Shown: positions 50,355-61,670, counted from the stretch's first letter. The stretch is 64,000 nucleotides of DNA from Gari tellinella (GCA_922989275.2 OV277859.1:86796198-86860197); one strand, 5' to 3'. Notes: generated by a model not told the origin, from the letters alone. Numbers and translations: made by a program.

Positions 50355-50530
50355 AATCTTCCAATACAGAGTAACTGTCATCTGACAAAATGTTGTCTGC
50401 TAAAGTTATGATGTCAGTTAACTTATTTTTCTTTTAGAAAATCCAACATATTCCAGTGACAAACAGATTTGATCAAAATCAGGCCCCACTTTTGTGGGGC
50501 CTAATCTGGATCCAAACTGTTTGCAAGAAT
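50355..50530. mobile_element. T3-like remnant with HK hairpin
   Basis: HK arms CAGATTTGATCAAAATCAGG and CTAATCTGGATCCAAACTG, core GGCCCCACTTTTGTGGGGCC. Confidence 0.72.
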
Positions 50531-50767
50531 ATTGAAACATTTATTCAGTGTTGACAGGGTTGGTACTTCAAATCCATTACAACACAACAAAATTGAAGCC
50601 ATATTGATGAAAACAGCACATTTCACATACTAATTCTTTAGAAAAAAAAGGCGAAGCAATTCGTAACTGATTCTGCTGCCATAAAACTATATTGTTAGAT
50701 TGTATCTGAGTCAATTTATGTAGTCTGTTATCTCTTTGAAATGTTGGAAGAGATTCTAGTCTTAAAG

Positions 50768-51283
50768 TTAAAGGTACAATACTACCGAGATTTGTGTTTA
50801 AAACGGGCAATTTCTTATATGTGTGAATTTTCTATTTATTAAAACTAAGTGAAATCGCGTGTAAGAAGCCTGACATATGCCCCCACTTCATTAAGAATCC
50901 TACCTAAATGTGTTGAATTCTTATCGTGATGGTTTACATTTTAAGCGGGTTTGTTTACAAATAAGACTAACGGGCTGGTTCGAAGGATTGCGTAAAGGTC
51001 ACGTGATTGATACGAACCGTGGCGATAATTCATATACACTATGTGACGTCATCCGAGCGAAGCCGGAGCATTTCCGTTATGATTCGTCTTCGATCGAATG
51101 TCAACAAAAGAGATTTAAAAGTCGACTTGTTTCCACCAATTTAATGGGTTTGAAAGCAATGTTTCCTCAATAATCACCGGGCATTACTTCTTTTTACAGG
51201 TTTAGATAACGAATGTGCCTACATTTTCAGGTTTGAAAATTGCGCGATTTTGGCATTTGACAGTAATATTGGGACTTTAAGGT
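50768..51283. mobile_element. 515-bp element with TTAAAG ends, less AT-rich
   Basis: Left TTAAAGGTACAATACTACCG, right AGTAATATTGGGACTTTAA (inverted, about 15 of 19). The interior is less AT-rich than its surroundings and contains TCACGTGA, TGTGACGTCATC and GTTATGATTCGTC. Its 87-codon frame has no match I recognise. Confidence 0.6.
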
Positions 51284-51323
51284 TTTGCTGAGATATTGTT
51301 TTGTTTCAACATTCAGAAATTAA

Positions 51324-51758
51324 GTACAGTATAACCTCTATATTACGACTACTAAAATGAATGCTACATGTAATTGATTAAATGAAGAAAGGTGGCAGCC
51401 CATTACCCCATAAATACGCCTTTTTAGGCCTCTAATTTATTCCTCCACTGAAGAAAACTATTTCAATTTGAAATATAATGAATATGCAACATAAGAAATA
51501 TATTCTATATTCTAGTAGTTGGTAGCTTAAAGCAGGCTGAAAGTAAAGCAGAATGCACCTTAAGGCGCATTCTGCTTTATTTTCAACATGCTTTAAGTGG
51601 TTGTCTGGTTTCAAAACTAGAAACAGGCTATGGGGTACTGGGTTAAAGGAGCTTTCTGTTTTACTTTCACCATGCTTTAAACTGCCACCTGCTTTAAACA
51701 GGAAATAATTTATGTATTTTAGTGATCATAATAGAGGTTTTATTATATAGTCAATCCT
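51324..51758. mobile_element. G5 MITE with nested T1
   Basis: TACAGTATAACCTCTATATT to AATAGAGGTTTTATTATA, split by T1 at 51396-51646 (CCCATTACCCCATAAATAC to TGGGGTACTGGGTTAA). Confidence 0.83.
51396..51646. mobile_element. T1 MITE, reverse, nested
   Basis: CCCATTACCCCATAAATACG to TATGGGGTACTGGGTTAA; HA hairpin at 51528-51600. Confidence 0.9.
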
Positions 51759-51816
51759 CATTACAGCAACTGTCTAATGGTTGCCTACATTCCATGTTAA
51801 AATACCAAATTTGCTG

Positions 51817-52170
51817 TTACAGCACTCCCTCTCTACAACGGCCCTCCAAACAACGATTCCCTCCTTACAACGACTCTTGTCGCTGTTCCCCAAACATTAC
51901 AATTATATTTAACGTTTTTGCTGCTGCAATATCGGTTTCTTAAAAGTGTTGTCTGCTTATTTTCTCAAAGTTACATAATAGACATTTTGGCAGAAAAAAC
52001 TTTATTGACGAGCGACAAACAGCTTGAATCTAGATCAGACGCCGCGTTACGCGGCGTCTGATCTAGATTCAAACTGTTTGCAATTTTCCCTCCCTGTAAC
52101 GACTCCCTCCGAACAACGCACATAATTGTTGTCTCCCGTGTATGTCGTTGTAGAGAGGGAACGCTGTATA
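51817..52170. mobile_element. G4 MITE, reverse, perfect HK hairpin
   Basis: TACAGCACTCCCTCTCTACA to GTAGAGAGGGAACGCTGTA; HK core GACGCCGCGTTACGCGGCGTC. Confidence 0.92.
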
Positions 52171-52267
52171 ACTATTTTTACACCAATACATTGTATGTGA
52201 CATCAATCATTCCAGCCAGGTTTTCTCTTGGCAGTACAATCAGAATGTTGTGAAGAGGCCTTGAGTT

Positions 52268-52823
52268 ATTGATGCATTACTCCATAAATAGTCATCTTTA
52301 CTCCTTTCATTATTCTTCCTCACTTACTCACTCTCCGGTTAATTTGTTGATCAGGCCACAATTAATCCTCTGCTGAGGGTGGGGCCTGACTGTCCAGTCT
52401 CGATCTAAGTCTTCCTCTCCATTCCTTTCTGTGATGAGAGTTGACGGAATCCATAGCCAGGGATTTTCTATCAAGTTTAACAACGCCTACCAAGACAATT
52501 TGGGTCTGCCAGTGGTCCTCTCTGCTGGTGCGTTAAACTGTCAGACTTTTGCAACGCAGCCTGTGCTGCGCTCAGCGTGCCCCAACCAACGCTGTCTGCT
52601 CTTCTGCATGATGACTGAATTATTCCACTTAATAAAACAGTTCCACTTTATAGTCATGAATATGCATCATCAGACATATTTTAATATCATAGTAGATAGT
52701 ATCTTAAAGCAGACTGCTTGTAAATTAGAATGGGTCTAAGGCACATTCTTTTTTACTCTCACCATGCTTTAAATGGCGATCAGTCTTCAAAACTAGAAGC
52801 AGGATAATAGGGTAAAAGGGTTA
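52268..52823. mobile_element. T1-like MITE split by an unidentified insert
   Basis: GCATTACTCCATAAATAGTC to 52320; resumes about 52616 with TGAATTATTCCACTTAATAA, degraded HA hairpin, ends AATAGGGTAAAAGGGTTAA. Confidence 0.7.
52321..52615. other. Unidentified insert, less AT-rich
   Basis: About 295 bp with none of the local repeat signatures (CTCACTCTCCGGTTAATTTG to CTTCTGCATGATGAC). Contains GGCCACAATTAATCC and GGGTGGGGCCTGACTG. Could be captured genomic or retroposed sequence; frame open but unrecognised. Confidence 0.5.
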
Positions 52824-52863
52824 AAAGGAATTTTCTGTAATATTTGTGTTTATACTAAATGCC

Positions 52864-53114
52864 TTAATTCTTTCCTCCCTGAAACTTTAAATGGACAATT
52901 CCAGTTTACATCTAAGTCTAGTCCATTTCTGACTTTAAAGGGTTGTTTTTGTCAATGTTTGGCATTGTGACAAACAGTGAAGACCCTGATCAGAGGGCTC
53001 CTTTCGGAGCCCTCTGATCTGGGTCTTCACTGTTTGTATAGGACAAGTGTACTATTCACATGTACACTGTTTGAAAAGCACACCTATATGCGGGACTAGG
53101 GTTCAAAGAGTTAA
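52864..53114. mobile_element. T2 MITE, TTAA both ends
   Basis: TTAATTCTTTCCTCCCTGAA to CTAGGGTTCAAAGAGTTAA; HK core AGGGCTCCTTTCGGAGCCCT perfect. Sits at the TTAA centre side of a T1 half (53111-53201). Confidence 0.92.
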
Positions 53115-53324
53115 TTAAGGCACATTCAGCTTTACTTTCAACCTGCTTTTAGTAGCCACCTGTCTTCAATTCTAGAAAAAGGCTGTGAGGTATTAGGTTA
53201 AGAATAGAACCAAACCTTTAACTTTTGTTGAACTATTGACAAGTTTTCAAATGCAAATGATTTAGAGCATAGATCATAAGTTGGCATCTGATCAGGATTC
53301 ATACTGTTTGATGCTTGTAACGTC

Positions 53325-53553
53325 TGCAGGGCTCTAGATAAGAGGGAGTAAACTGAACAATTCCAACATTTTCTCACTCATTTTAGCACCAAATCCTGTG
53401 GTGTTACTACTCATTAGAATCGCCTTTTCGAGACGATTCTAATGAGTAGTGGCCTCTTCGAGAAGATTCTAATGAGTAGTGACACCATAGGGTTTAATGC
53501 AGAAATAAGGATGTTAGTTTTTGAAATACTCCCCTTATCTGGAGCCCTGCGTC
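53325..53553. mobile_element. G6 MITE, HC arm repeated
   Basis: GCAGGGCTCTAGATAAGAGG to CCTTATCTGGAGCCCTGC. The right arm AAGATTCTAATGAGTAGTG occurs twice in tandem. Confidence 0.88.
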
Positions 53554-53559
53554 TGGTCT

Positions 53560-54160
53560 TTATTTTAACCTGGTGATAATCCATTAAGCTTAGGATTAAT
53601 TAGTTTTTGCAAAAAATAAACAGATGGTGTTGAATTAAATGATTTATTTATTTCTAGAAACATTATGGATTTGCTGGCATGCTTAGAGAGAGTTTTATGC
53701 AAATTGCCATTATCGGATTTCATATTTAGTTACAGTTGCGTTAGACAAAGTTTTGTCTGTAAATAGCAGAAAAAACCTCATATGATTTTTAATAACCAAG
53801 ACAAAAAGATTATTGTTAACTCGAAAGAAATACTTTTCTTGCATTCATTTTGAAACGGAAGTCAACACGATAAATATTGACAAATAAGAGGGTGGAATAG
53901 TGTGGAATTGGATAAGGGAAATGAATGCGACATTTCACGTATTTTTGGAGAAACCATCTGTCACTCTCAAGCTACTTTAAGCCAATGCATTTTGAGTACA
54001 GTAGCACTTACATGTATGTTTAGCAGCAATTGAAGAAAGTATGAGTTGATAGCATTGAATGCAAACATATTCTCAATGCAAGGAAGAACAAAATAAAGCA
54101 GACAGCTCAATGAGTAGCTTTCTGCTTTACTTATATCTTTCATTTAGCAGTCACCTGTTC
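53560..54160. other. Intergenic stretch, mostly unrecognised
   Basis: AT-rich. A weak HA-like pair near 54090 (AAAGCAGACAGCTCA, GCTTTCTGCTTTAC) is the only signal. Confidence 0.45.
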
Positions 54161-54164
54161 TAAT

Positions 54165-54417
54165 TTGTTACTACATAACTGCGCCTTTAAATGCCTTTAA
54201 TTTATTCATCCCCTGAAGAAAAATTAGTTATAATTTATACAGCCATAAATATGTACTATAAGAAATATTTTCTTTATCCAAGCAGATGGTGGCTACAAGC
54301 AAGCTGGAAGTAAAGCAGAATGCACCTTTAAGGTGCATTCTGCTTTACTTCCAGGCTGCTATAAGCGGTCACCATGTATCTTCAAATCTATAAACAGGAT
54401 ATATGGTAATGGGTTAA
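54165..54417. mobile_element. T1 MITE, reverse
   Basis: TTACTACATAACTGCGCC to TATGGTAATGGGTTAA; HA core TGCACCTTTAAGGTGCA. Confidence 0.85.
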
Positions 54418-54703
54418 AAGAACTTGGTGTTTGCTCAAGGAGTGGCAACAAAACACAAATTTGAATGACGCCTTGTAATCACCAGATTGCATTTTTTTTC
54501 TAAAACAAATTCAAATTGTCTGTAAAACTGAAAGCAGTAATTCCCACTATATAACCACGCTTAAGAAGCTTGGTTAAAGAGTGCTGATTCAACTATGGTG
54601 AAGTAAAGCAGTAAGTCAAATGTATTCAGAAAATTTAGATTGTTTGTTGCCAGTTGAGATTGTTTGTTGCCAGTTCCTTAGCACATTCAACCCAAGTGAG
54701 GAG

Positions 54704-55053
54704 TACAGTGCTCCCTCTCTACAACGACGCCCAAGGGGAGACAAAAAATATATGCATGGTTCGAAGGGAGTTATTGTAGGGAGGGGATTTTGCTTTCAAT
54801 TGCAAACAGCTTGAATCCCGATCAGACACGGCGTCTGATATGGATTCAAGCTGTTTGCCACTCATCATTGTTTTTTTCTGTCAAAATGTCTAACATGTAA
54901 ATTTGAGAAAGCCAGCAGGGGTCAATTTTAGGTAGACTATATTGCAGCCTAGAAAAGGTTGGACAAAATTATAATGTTTTGGGGACAGCGGCAATGGTCG
55001 TTTTAAGGAGGGAACCGTTGTTCGGAGGGCCGTTGTAGAGAGGGAGTACTGTA
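54704..55053. mobile_element. G4 MITE with HK hairpin
   Basis: TACAGTGCTCCCTCTCTACA to TAGAGAGGGAGTACTGTA; HK arms CAGCTTGAATCC and GGATTCAAGCTG with a shortened core. Confidence 0.9.
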
Positions 55054-55312
55054 TATTGTCATTTACAAACAGTGTTCCTGTGAAGAGTACACTTCTTCTA
55101 TGCAATTAATGCAGGGTTTGCACTGTTTGTTGTTTTTCAATAAGTTTTTAAAATCAAAACTTAATACATGAAAATGTAATGTACATGTACTTGTTCGGAA
55201 ACTGGCATTGTCCATATGAAGTCTCAGGGATGAATGATTTAAACTTTTTGTTATGAAAGTTGTGACTGCATGTATTTATATATTGTAGGTGTGTCTACAT
55301 GGAATTTTTCAA

Positions 55313-55515
55313 CACACAGTTGATTCTCGATACTTCGAACTCAGATAAATCAATCGTACCAGTATTTCATCAGTTGAATTTAGATAGTTCCATCTCGCTT
55401 AAGTCGAACATAATTGCGTTTTAAATTTAAAACGTGGCTCAGCCAAGTTTTAACTTTGAAATATTGGTATGTTCAAACTAACGCGAGTTCAAAGTATCGA
55501 GTTTCGGCTGTACTT
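55313..55515. mobile_element. G10 MITE
   Basis: ACAGTTGATTCTCGATACTT to AAGTATCGAGTTTCGGCTGTA; inner arms TTTAAAACGTGGCTCAGCC and AAGTTTTAACTTTG. Confidence 0.82.
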
Positions 55516-55765
55516 TGGATACACATAAAATGAGAAGATATATTTATGAATGTGATATTCATATCCGTCCATTGTCGTCAACTTCCAAACCTAGTTGTAA
55601 AAAGTCAAGGTGAATTATTGTTTTATCACTATATGGAATTGTATGTTTTGTATGATTTCAGAATAAATTCTATTGAAATCCCAACTGTTGTATTAATTTA
55701 GCATATAAGAACATTGGCTCACGAAATAAAATTCACTTGAAGTAATATCAACTTCATAATTTTTT

Positions 55766-56510
55766 AGCTCATCTGAGCCAGCCCTTGAATGTCCGGCGTC
55801 CGTCATTCAGCGTCAACAATTTTAGTGTTTACACTCTAGAGGCCACACATTTAATCCAATCTTTCTCAAACTTGCTTAGTGTGTATATTACTGTAATAAG
55901 AGATAGGATGAGTTCGATTATGGTTGATATCAGAGTAATATGTCAAGAGTTATCTACCTTTGAATTACTGAAAATGCCCTATTTAACAGTGTTTACACTC
56001 TAGAGGCCACAAATTTTATCCAATCTTTCTCAAACTTACTCAGATTGTATATGACTATAAGATATCAGATGAGTTTGATTATGGTTAAAATAGGTCAAGA
56101 GTAATCCACCCTTGAATTGCTGAAAATGTCATATCTTACAGTGTTTACACATTTGCAACTACAGTTTTCAATTGATTTAATTATACTTGCACACAATATA
56201 TATATATAGCTGTAAGTTCTCGAAGGAATGTAACTGTTGTTTAAATCTGATCATTTTGGCAAGAGTTATCTGCCCTTGATATACTTTGAAATGATAGGAA
56301 AGGCGTCATTTCAGATTATTTAGGCTCTAGTTATCTGCCATTTATGTACTCTACCATACTTGAGTAGGTCGTATTCCAATGTTGTCTGCATGTTATACTA
56401 GATCTACACATTTGAATGGATTTAGAATAAAACAGGTGAAATTTTAAGGTAAAGTTATCAGGCTTCATTACAAGCGGTGAGCAATATCAGGGCCTTCAGG
56501 CCCTCTTGTT
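55766..56510 (+). mobile_element. Element D (745 bp)
   Basis: Starts A-GCTCATCTGAGCC after a T run and ends with the hairpin AGGGCCTTCAGGCCCT then CTTGTT. Two or three degenerate repeats (TTACACTCTAGAGGCCAC). Related to element C by its ends and to element A by the phrase GTTATCTGCCCTTGAT. Confidence 0.78.
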
Positions 56511-56749
56511 TTTACTGTATTTGTGAGCTACTTGGCTATTTAATAGATTGCACCTTATGATGTTTTCGTGCAAATTGAGAGGGAGGTATGGCCAGCGTTG
56601 GGAGTTACGGAGGTCATTAACCCTCTTTTAATAAATGTCATACTGCATAATGAAGTAAAACATAGTTATACATGTAGGATCCCCTAAGATTTAGATCATA
56701 AAAAAATCGATGAAAACTTTCACCCTTCTTTTATCAGCTACATGTACAT

Positions 56750-56927
56750 TATTAACCTCTCTATTACGACTACTGAAACGAAGGCTAATTAAGTTTATAA
56801 AAGACAGGTGACACCTTAAAGCATGCTGATAGTAAAACAGAAAGCTCCTTCTATATGAGCTTTCTGTTTAACTGTCACCAAAAGCACAATTTAGTGGTCG
56901 TATTAGAGAGGTTTAACTGTATTTAAC
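56750..56927. mobile_element. G5 MITE with HA-like hairpin
   Basis: AACCTCTCTATTACGACTAC to ATTAGAGAGGTTTAACTGTA; core AAGCTCCTTCTATATGAGCTT. Confidence 0.83.
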
Positions 56928-57073
56928 TCTTTGAATGCCATACTGTTTCATGCTTTGAAGACCTTTTGAAAGAATTTGAAACTGTTTAAAATCCTGTTCC
57001 TGTCACGTCTGATCATGGTCCAAACTGTTACCATAGTCGACTGTAGTCAGCCATGAGTAAAGGCGATAAGGCA

Positions 57074-57318
57074 TACAGTAAAACCTCCCTGAAACGACCT
57101 CTAAAACGAAGGCTAATTGATTGTGAAAAAACCCAGCTGACAGTTTAAAGCAAGGTGACAGTAAAACAGAAAGCCCATCACCTGTCGTAAACCCATAATA
57201 ATTAACACAATTTAGTGGTCGTAATAGAGAGGTGTTACATTGCTTTAAACTGTCACATGGCTTTTATAAAATTAATTAGCCTCTGTTTTAGTGGTCTTAA
57301 TAGAGCGGTTTTACCGTA
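57074..57318. mobile_element. G5 MITE, composite
   Basis: TACAGTAAAACCTCCCTGAA, a first right end GGTCGTAATAGAGAGGTGTTA near 57220, then a second right end CTTAATAGAGCGGTTTTACCGTA. Confidence 0.75.
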
Positions 57319-57595
57319 TATTACTCCATCCGCTTTGACTATCTATCATTTGAACAACATTGACTACTATAGGACTGTCAGATCCTACAAGAAATCAGTG
57401 CATACTCTGATCAACCCATTCATTCAGAGACTGTCTGGTAAATTGTCTAGTTCCAGATCCAGATTTCTGTATTGTTTCAAAACTGAATCCAAGCCCCGCG
57501 ATGGTCAGAGTTTTTTTTGCGGTCGAGCGGAAATACATTTCGACGACAAAGACTGTTGAGTAAACCAGTGTTCGTTATATACAGTCCATATATAT
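57319..57595. other. Intergenic, unassigned
   Basis: Open over about 75 codons to TGA at 57557-57559 (ends FDDKDC) with less AT-rich composition, but no splice context or family recognised. Confidence 0.3.
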
Positions 57596-57745
57596 ATGTG
57601 CAATTACGTTTTGGTTTAATGACTTACAAGTCAATAAAATCGAAATATAAGATTTGATCGAACTATCAAGCCACACATTGAAGCTTATTAATCCTTTCGT
57701 GTCTGTTTTTTATCTACATTTTCAAGATTGATATTGCCCTTTATA
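57596..57745 (+). repeat. Direct repeat, copy 2 (see 2490-2640)
   Basis: CAATTACGTTTTGGTTTAAT and GACTTACAAGTCAATAAAAT parallel the upstream copy. Confidence 0.7.
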
Positions 57746-58480
57746 ATGTTTAAACAATATCATTAACCTTGTATTCAAGTCTATGAATAACTGATAAGGC
57801 ATTTTAATGACAGAATTTCATTCTTAAGGGAGATAACTCTGTCTAAGCTTCAAATTTCCCACTTTTTAAAAGAAAATCTGTAAATACAATATATTCTAAC
57901 TGTAATATTTTCTATTTTTTTCTACCAACTATTTCACCAACCATAGTTTCGAATAGAAAGAAAAAATATACATTGAATGAGTCATGTTTTTGTTATTCAA
58001 GTTTTATGAAGAAAAAAAAGCATTTTGCAAAATTTATATAGTTGTTTAGATCTTTCTGAACACATTTTTTCTAACTTTGTTTTGATTTTCATGTGTTGAA
58101 TGTTGTGAACAACTTATTGCACAGGACTTAAAGTCAGTAGCTTTATTTTTAAAAATATTTTCTCACCAAAATTCCAGATTTTTGTTAAGAAAGAAATCTT
58201 AAAAACAAACGAAACATTTTACCTATATTGGCTTGTTGCTTAGACTAATATTATTTTTCAAGAAAAGTTTCATAAGACCTTTCAGGAAAACTAAGCTCAT
58301 CCGCAAGCTACCTTTAAAAGCTGTAACCGCATTTTCACATCGAGCCATTTAGATTATTTGGAAATGCATAAATTATTATTTAATAAAATTTACAACCAAT
58401 TATTTCAAAGACGACGATATCCGATAGCAAAATTGTTGATCATGCGTGAAAACCTTCCCTGTGTTTGTAGAGCTCAGATG
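57746..58480. other. Intergenic AT-rich stretch, nothing recognised
   Basis: No hairpins, family ends or coding signal. Confidence 0.5.
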
Positions 58481-58495
58481 TTTGTTTTTCCCAAT

Positions 58496-58865
58496 AAATA
58501 GAGGATAATCAATTCTTTTGGATTGATATGAAAAATATAGCACGAGAAAGGGTTGTTATCTAGTTCATGTTGTGACTTATCGACTTATGTGATCTTATTG
58601 TACGTTACACCATCGTGTCGGCAAAGAATTGCTCTTTAAAATGATATATCACACATGCATTTTGCACTTATAATATTGAAGTCACTGATCTGTTGCCACT
58701 ACTTAAGAAATGCCCCTCGTAAATATACTAGGCCAAACTGCCAACGAATTTTCATTGACACTTCTGACGAATAACAACCATCTATTCTAATTTCACGAGA
58801 AAGGGTTGTTATCTAGTTATCAAGATTGTTAGATAACAACCCTTCGTATCGCTAATTTCTGGTTA
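58496..58865. mobile_element. MITE of the 9606 type with a mariner-like fragment inside
   Basis: AATAGAGGATAATCAATTC, then GAGAAAGGGTTGTTATCTAG twice (about 58546 and 58798) and the inverse AGATAACAACCCTTCG. A 150-bp piece at 58572-58722 matches the inverse of the 41912 element. Confidence 0.68.
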
Positions 58866-59332
58866 ACATTCCCTATTGAAAATGCATTGGAATGAGATTT
58901 CTGAAAACTTGTTTTCACAAAATTCCATATTTTTGGGACCAAATGCCAATTCATTTTGTTTTTGTTTACCAAGAGTATTGTCAATTGATCACTCTATGAA
59001 TTGCAGGAGAAATATATTCAGGATATGCACACAATACAGAATTTACCATTCTAACTTAAGACATGTTTAACATTGGAAGCAATTGGAATATCCGGGATGT
59101 TGCGTTGGAAGTTTGGCTTAGAATAGTTGGAGCCTGATAAGACGCTAGGTAACTCGGGTGTCTGCTCAGGTTAAAAAAGTTGAAAATGAGTCGTCAGTAT
59201 TTTCCAGAAGTTGTCATTTGTCCCCCATTTGACTGCACTTAGATTGTGTCTTTTGCCTCTGAATTTAAGAGAAAACACTGACCGACAGATAATGAGGCCA
59301 CTTACATTTGTGAATAGTTTTCACGAAGACAT

Positions 59333-59554
59333 GGGGCCCGTTTCACTGAACTATTTTTGCATAAGTCAAAATTTTAAATTTAAATTTTATATTTTTTATT
59401 ATCACTTGCTACAATCAGCAAATAGCCAGATCAGAGGACGCGCTTTTAGCTCGTCCTCCGATCTGGCTATTTGCTGTTTGCAAACGTTTATGATCGAAAA
59501 ATAAGAGTTAAACGATATTGACTTTGCGTAAGTTGTTTAGTAAAACGGGCCCCA
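59333..59554. mobile_element. G7 MITE carrying an HK-type core
   Basis: GGGGCCCGTTTCACTGAACT to GTTTAGTAAAACGGGCCCC. The core is AAATAGCCAGATCAGAGGAC paired with GTCCTCCGATCTGGCTATTT, unlike the HC core of the 10769 copy. Confidence 0.87.
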
Positions 59555-59757
59555 GATGTCTGATCTGCATCATATTACTATATCTGCTTGATACAGTGGA
59601 ACAGACGCTATTCTCTCCCGTTTACGGACCGCAAACACCATTCACTAAAATGAGGAAAATTACAACTTTTTGAAGTTCCTAACGAATTATTTTAAAAAAT
59701 AATCTGAGTGGCAAACAGGTTTGAGTTTACTACATAAAAAATAAAACCTACATGTAT

Positions 59758-60006
59758 TTAGGGCTTCAGATAAGGATGATGAGTTGGGTTTAACGGCACT
59801 TCGACACACAAAAGGTCATATATAGCGCCGATATATGATGAGGGATAAGATGGTGGGGGGGGGGGGGGGATTAACTGAATGTTTTCAGCATTTTCTCACT
59901 CATGCCAGCCCGACACGTATGGTGTAATGAGTACTGACACCATATGGTTTAATGCAGAAATAAAATATTTAGTTATTGAAAAATCCTCTCCTTTTCTGGA
60001 GCCCTG
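59758..60006. mobile_element. G6 MITE, diverged, with G12 run
   Basis: AGGGCTTCAGATAAGGATGA to CCTTTTCTGGAGCCCTG; poly-G at about 59857-59869; HC core lost. Confidence 0.75.
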
Positions 60007-60315
60007 GTAAAAATAACAAATAAATATGCATTGGGAATTGCTAAAGACTACTAAACTGTCATGATCATATGCGTCCACACCAGTGTCAACCTTCTGGTAC
60101 GTAAAGGGGAACGTTAACCATTGCTCTTTCACAATGTATCCTGTAGAAAGCAAATGTAATTCAGCATGTAACCGCAGACTGAGCACTGCAGAGAAATTAA
60201 TGGGTAAGACTTGATCCATTATGGAAATTAGCTGCAAGCCAGATTAATATCCAGAAGTAATGACGTTTGTGCACACATACAATATTGGAGTCATGTTTTT
60301 ACACTGAAAGGTACA

Positions 60316-60510
60316 TTAACCTTTGTCATGCTGATCTGTCGTCTGCTTCTAATATATCGTCTGCGGAAATAAATCAAAATTATTTTGCTTTTCAAACTGA
60401 CGAAAGAATGAAGATAGAGTGTCAAACAGATTTGATCCAGCGTAATGCGGCGTCTGATCTGGGTCCAAACTGTTTGCAAATGTAAGCAAACTCCCGCTTA
60501 GCAGCGTTAA
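60316..60510. mobile_element. T3 MITE, TTAA both ends
   Basis: TTAACCTTTGTCATGCTGAT to CGCTTAGCAGCGTTAA; HK cassette with shortened left arm. Confidence 0.85.
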
Positions 60511-60609
60511 CCTAATGTACGCTCTGGGCGAATTTTTAAAAACGGTTGGAAAACGTTTGGATCAGAATAATGAGCGTCACATCTGGATCCTAAGAATAAT
60601 TTTCTATAT

Positions 60610-61670
60610 TAGATATTTTATTTATATATTGAATATAATTTTCTGTATTAAATATATTAAATGTTTTTCTTTATATTTTTAATATTTTGTGAACAACAAG
60701 TGCCTATCAAGCCTAAGGTTAAACGCAATTTGTTTCCTTAACAACTGAAAAAAAGAAAGAATGAATGAGTGTTTTGTGTAATATATAGCCTTTAATATAT
60801 GTAATATATGTAATATGTACCCTATTTGTACATTAGTTTAAGTATTCTGCATCAGTGACAAATTCAACCATACAGCCAATCAAAGTGACGCTATGATTTT
60901 ATACATATGAATATGGCATCAATTTTAAAATTCATTCTTATAAGATGCAACATTGTTTCATAAATCAGCAACAATTGAAGTAAAGGCGTTTCGATGAATA
61001 GATCTACTAAAATAAGTACTACATAAAATGAATTGTTGTCACGACCAATATATTCTGTAATTAAAACGTGAACGAAATTCAAACAATATTTTAATTGCTA
61101 AAGACAAGAGGCAGGTAGATCTGGTACTATTATTGTTTATTTTGATATTTTAATCACATACTACCCAGAAAAGCAAAATAGTACAATGTATAAACTAAGC
61201 TGTGCTCTAATGAGTAATGACCAAGTGCCCCTTAAGGCAAAAGAAAGAATTGCATAGAATTGGTAGCAAGATGAAATTTAAGTCTGTGTGTGTAAAATGT
61301 GATTATTAAGAACAACTATGACATACATGTAAGAAAAAGTTGTTTGTATGTCCTACACTCCAATATGTTTAACCAAAATGTGTCAACAACCATCGAAACA
61401 TTTTAATTGAATTCGGTATTTGGAAATTTGTCTTGTATTTAAACATCTTTAATTAATTTTGCTGAAATGTTCTTATGGGCGAGTCCGCTCTCGAGTATGT
61501 TGTTTTAAGTGCTTTTGTCAGATATAACGGGTCCCGTAATAAGTGCTCCTTTCGGAGCTCTCTCATCAGTGTCTACACTAATTGCAAATAATATTGTTTC
61601 AGCTTAGAAAAAGGTTAAACAGTACAGAGTGTACGGTTTGTTAGGCTTCCTCTTGAAAATCTGTTAATGC
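60610..61670. other. Intergenic AT-rich stretch, about 1 kb
   Basis: TATT/ATAT-rich near 60600-60690 and 60780-60830; one HK right-arm relic near 61545 (GCTCCTTTCGGAGCTCTCTC). No gene. Confidence 0.5.

Noticed and set aside
50910..51173. An 87-codon frame as a gene
   Set aside because: It lies wholly inside a TIR element and shows no recognisable domain; it stays open because the interior is less AT-rich.
52431..52739. 102-codon frame as a captured gene
   Set aside because: It crosses from the unidentified insert into MITE sequence with no recognised domain.
57215..57559. Possible exon of a second gene (frame ending FDDKDC)
   Set aside because: The start lies in a G5 MITE, there is no acceptor or donor with coding on both sides, and no family is recognised.
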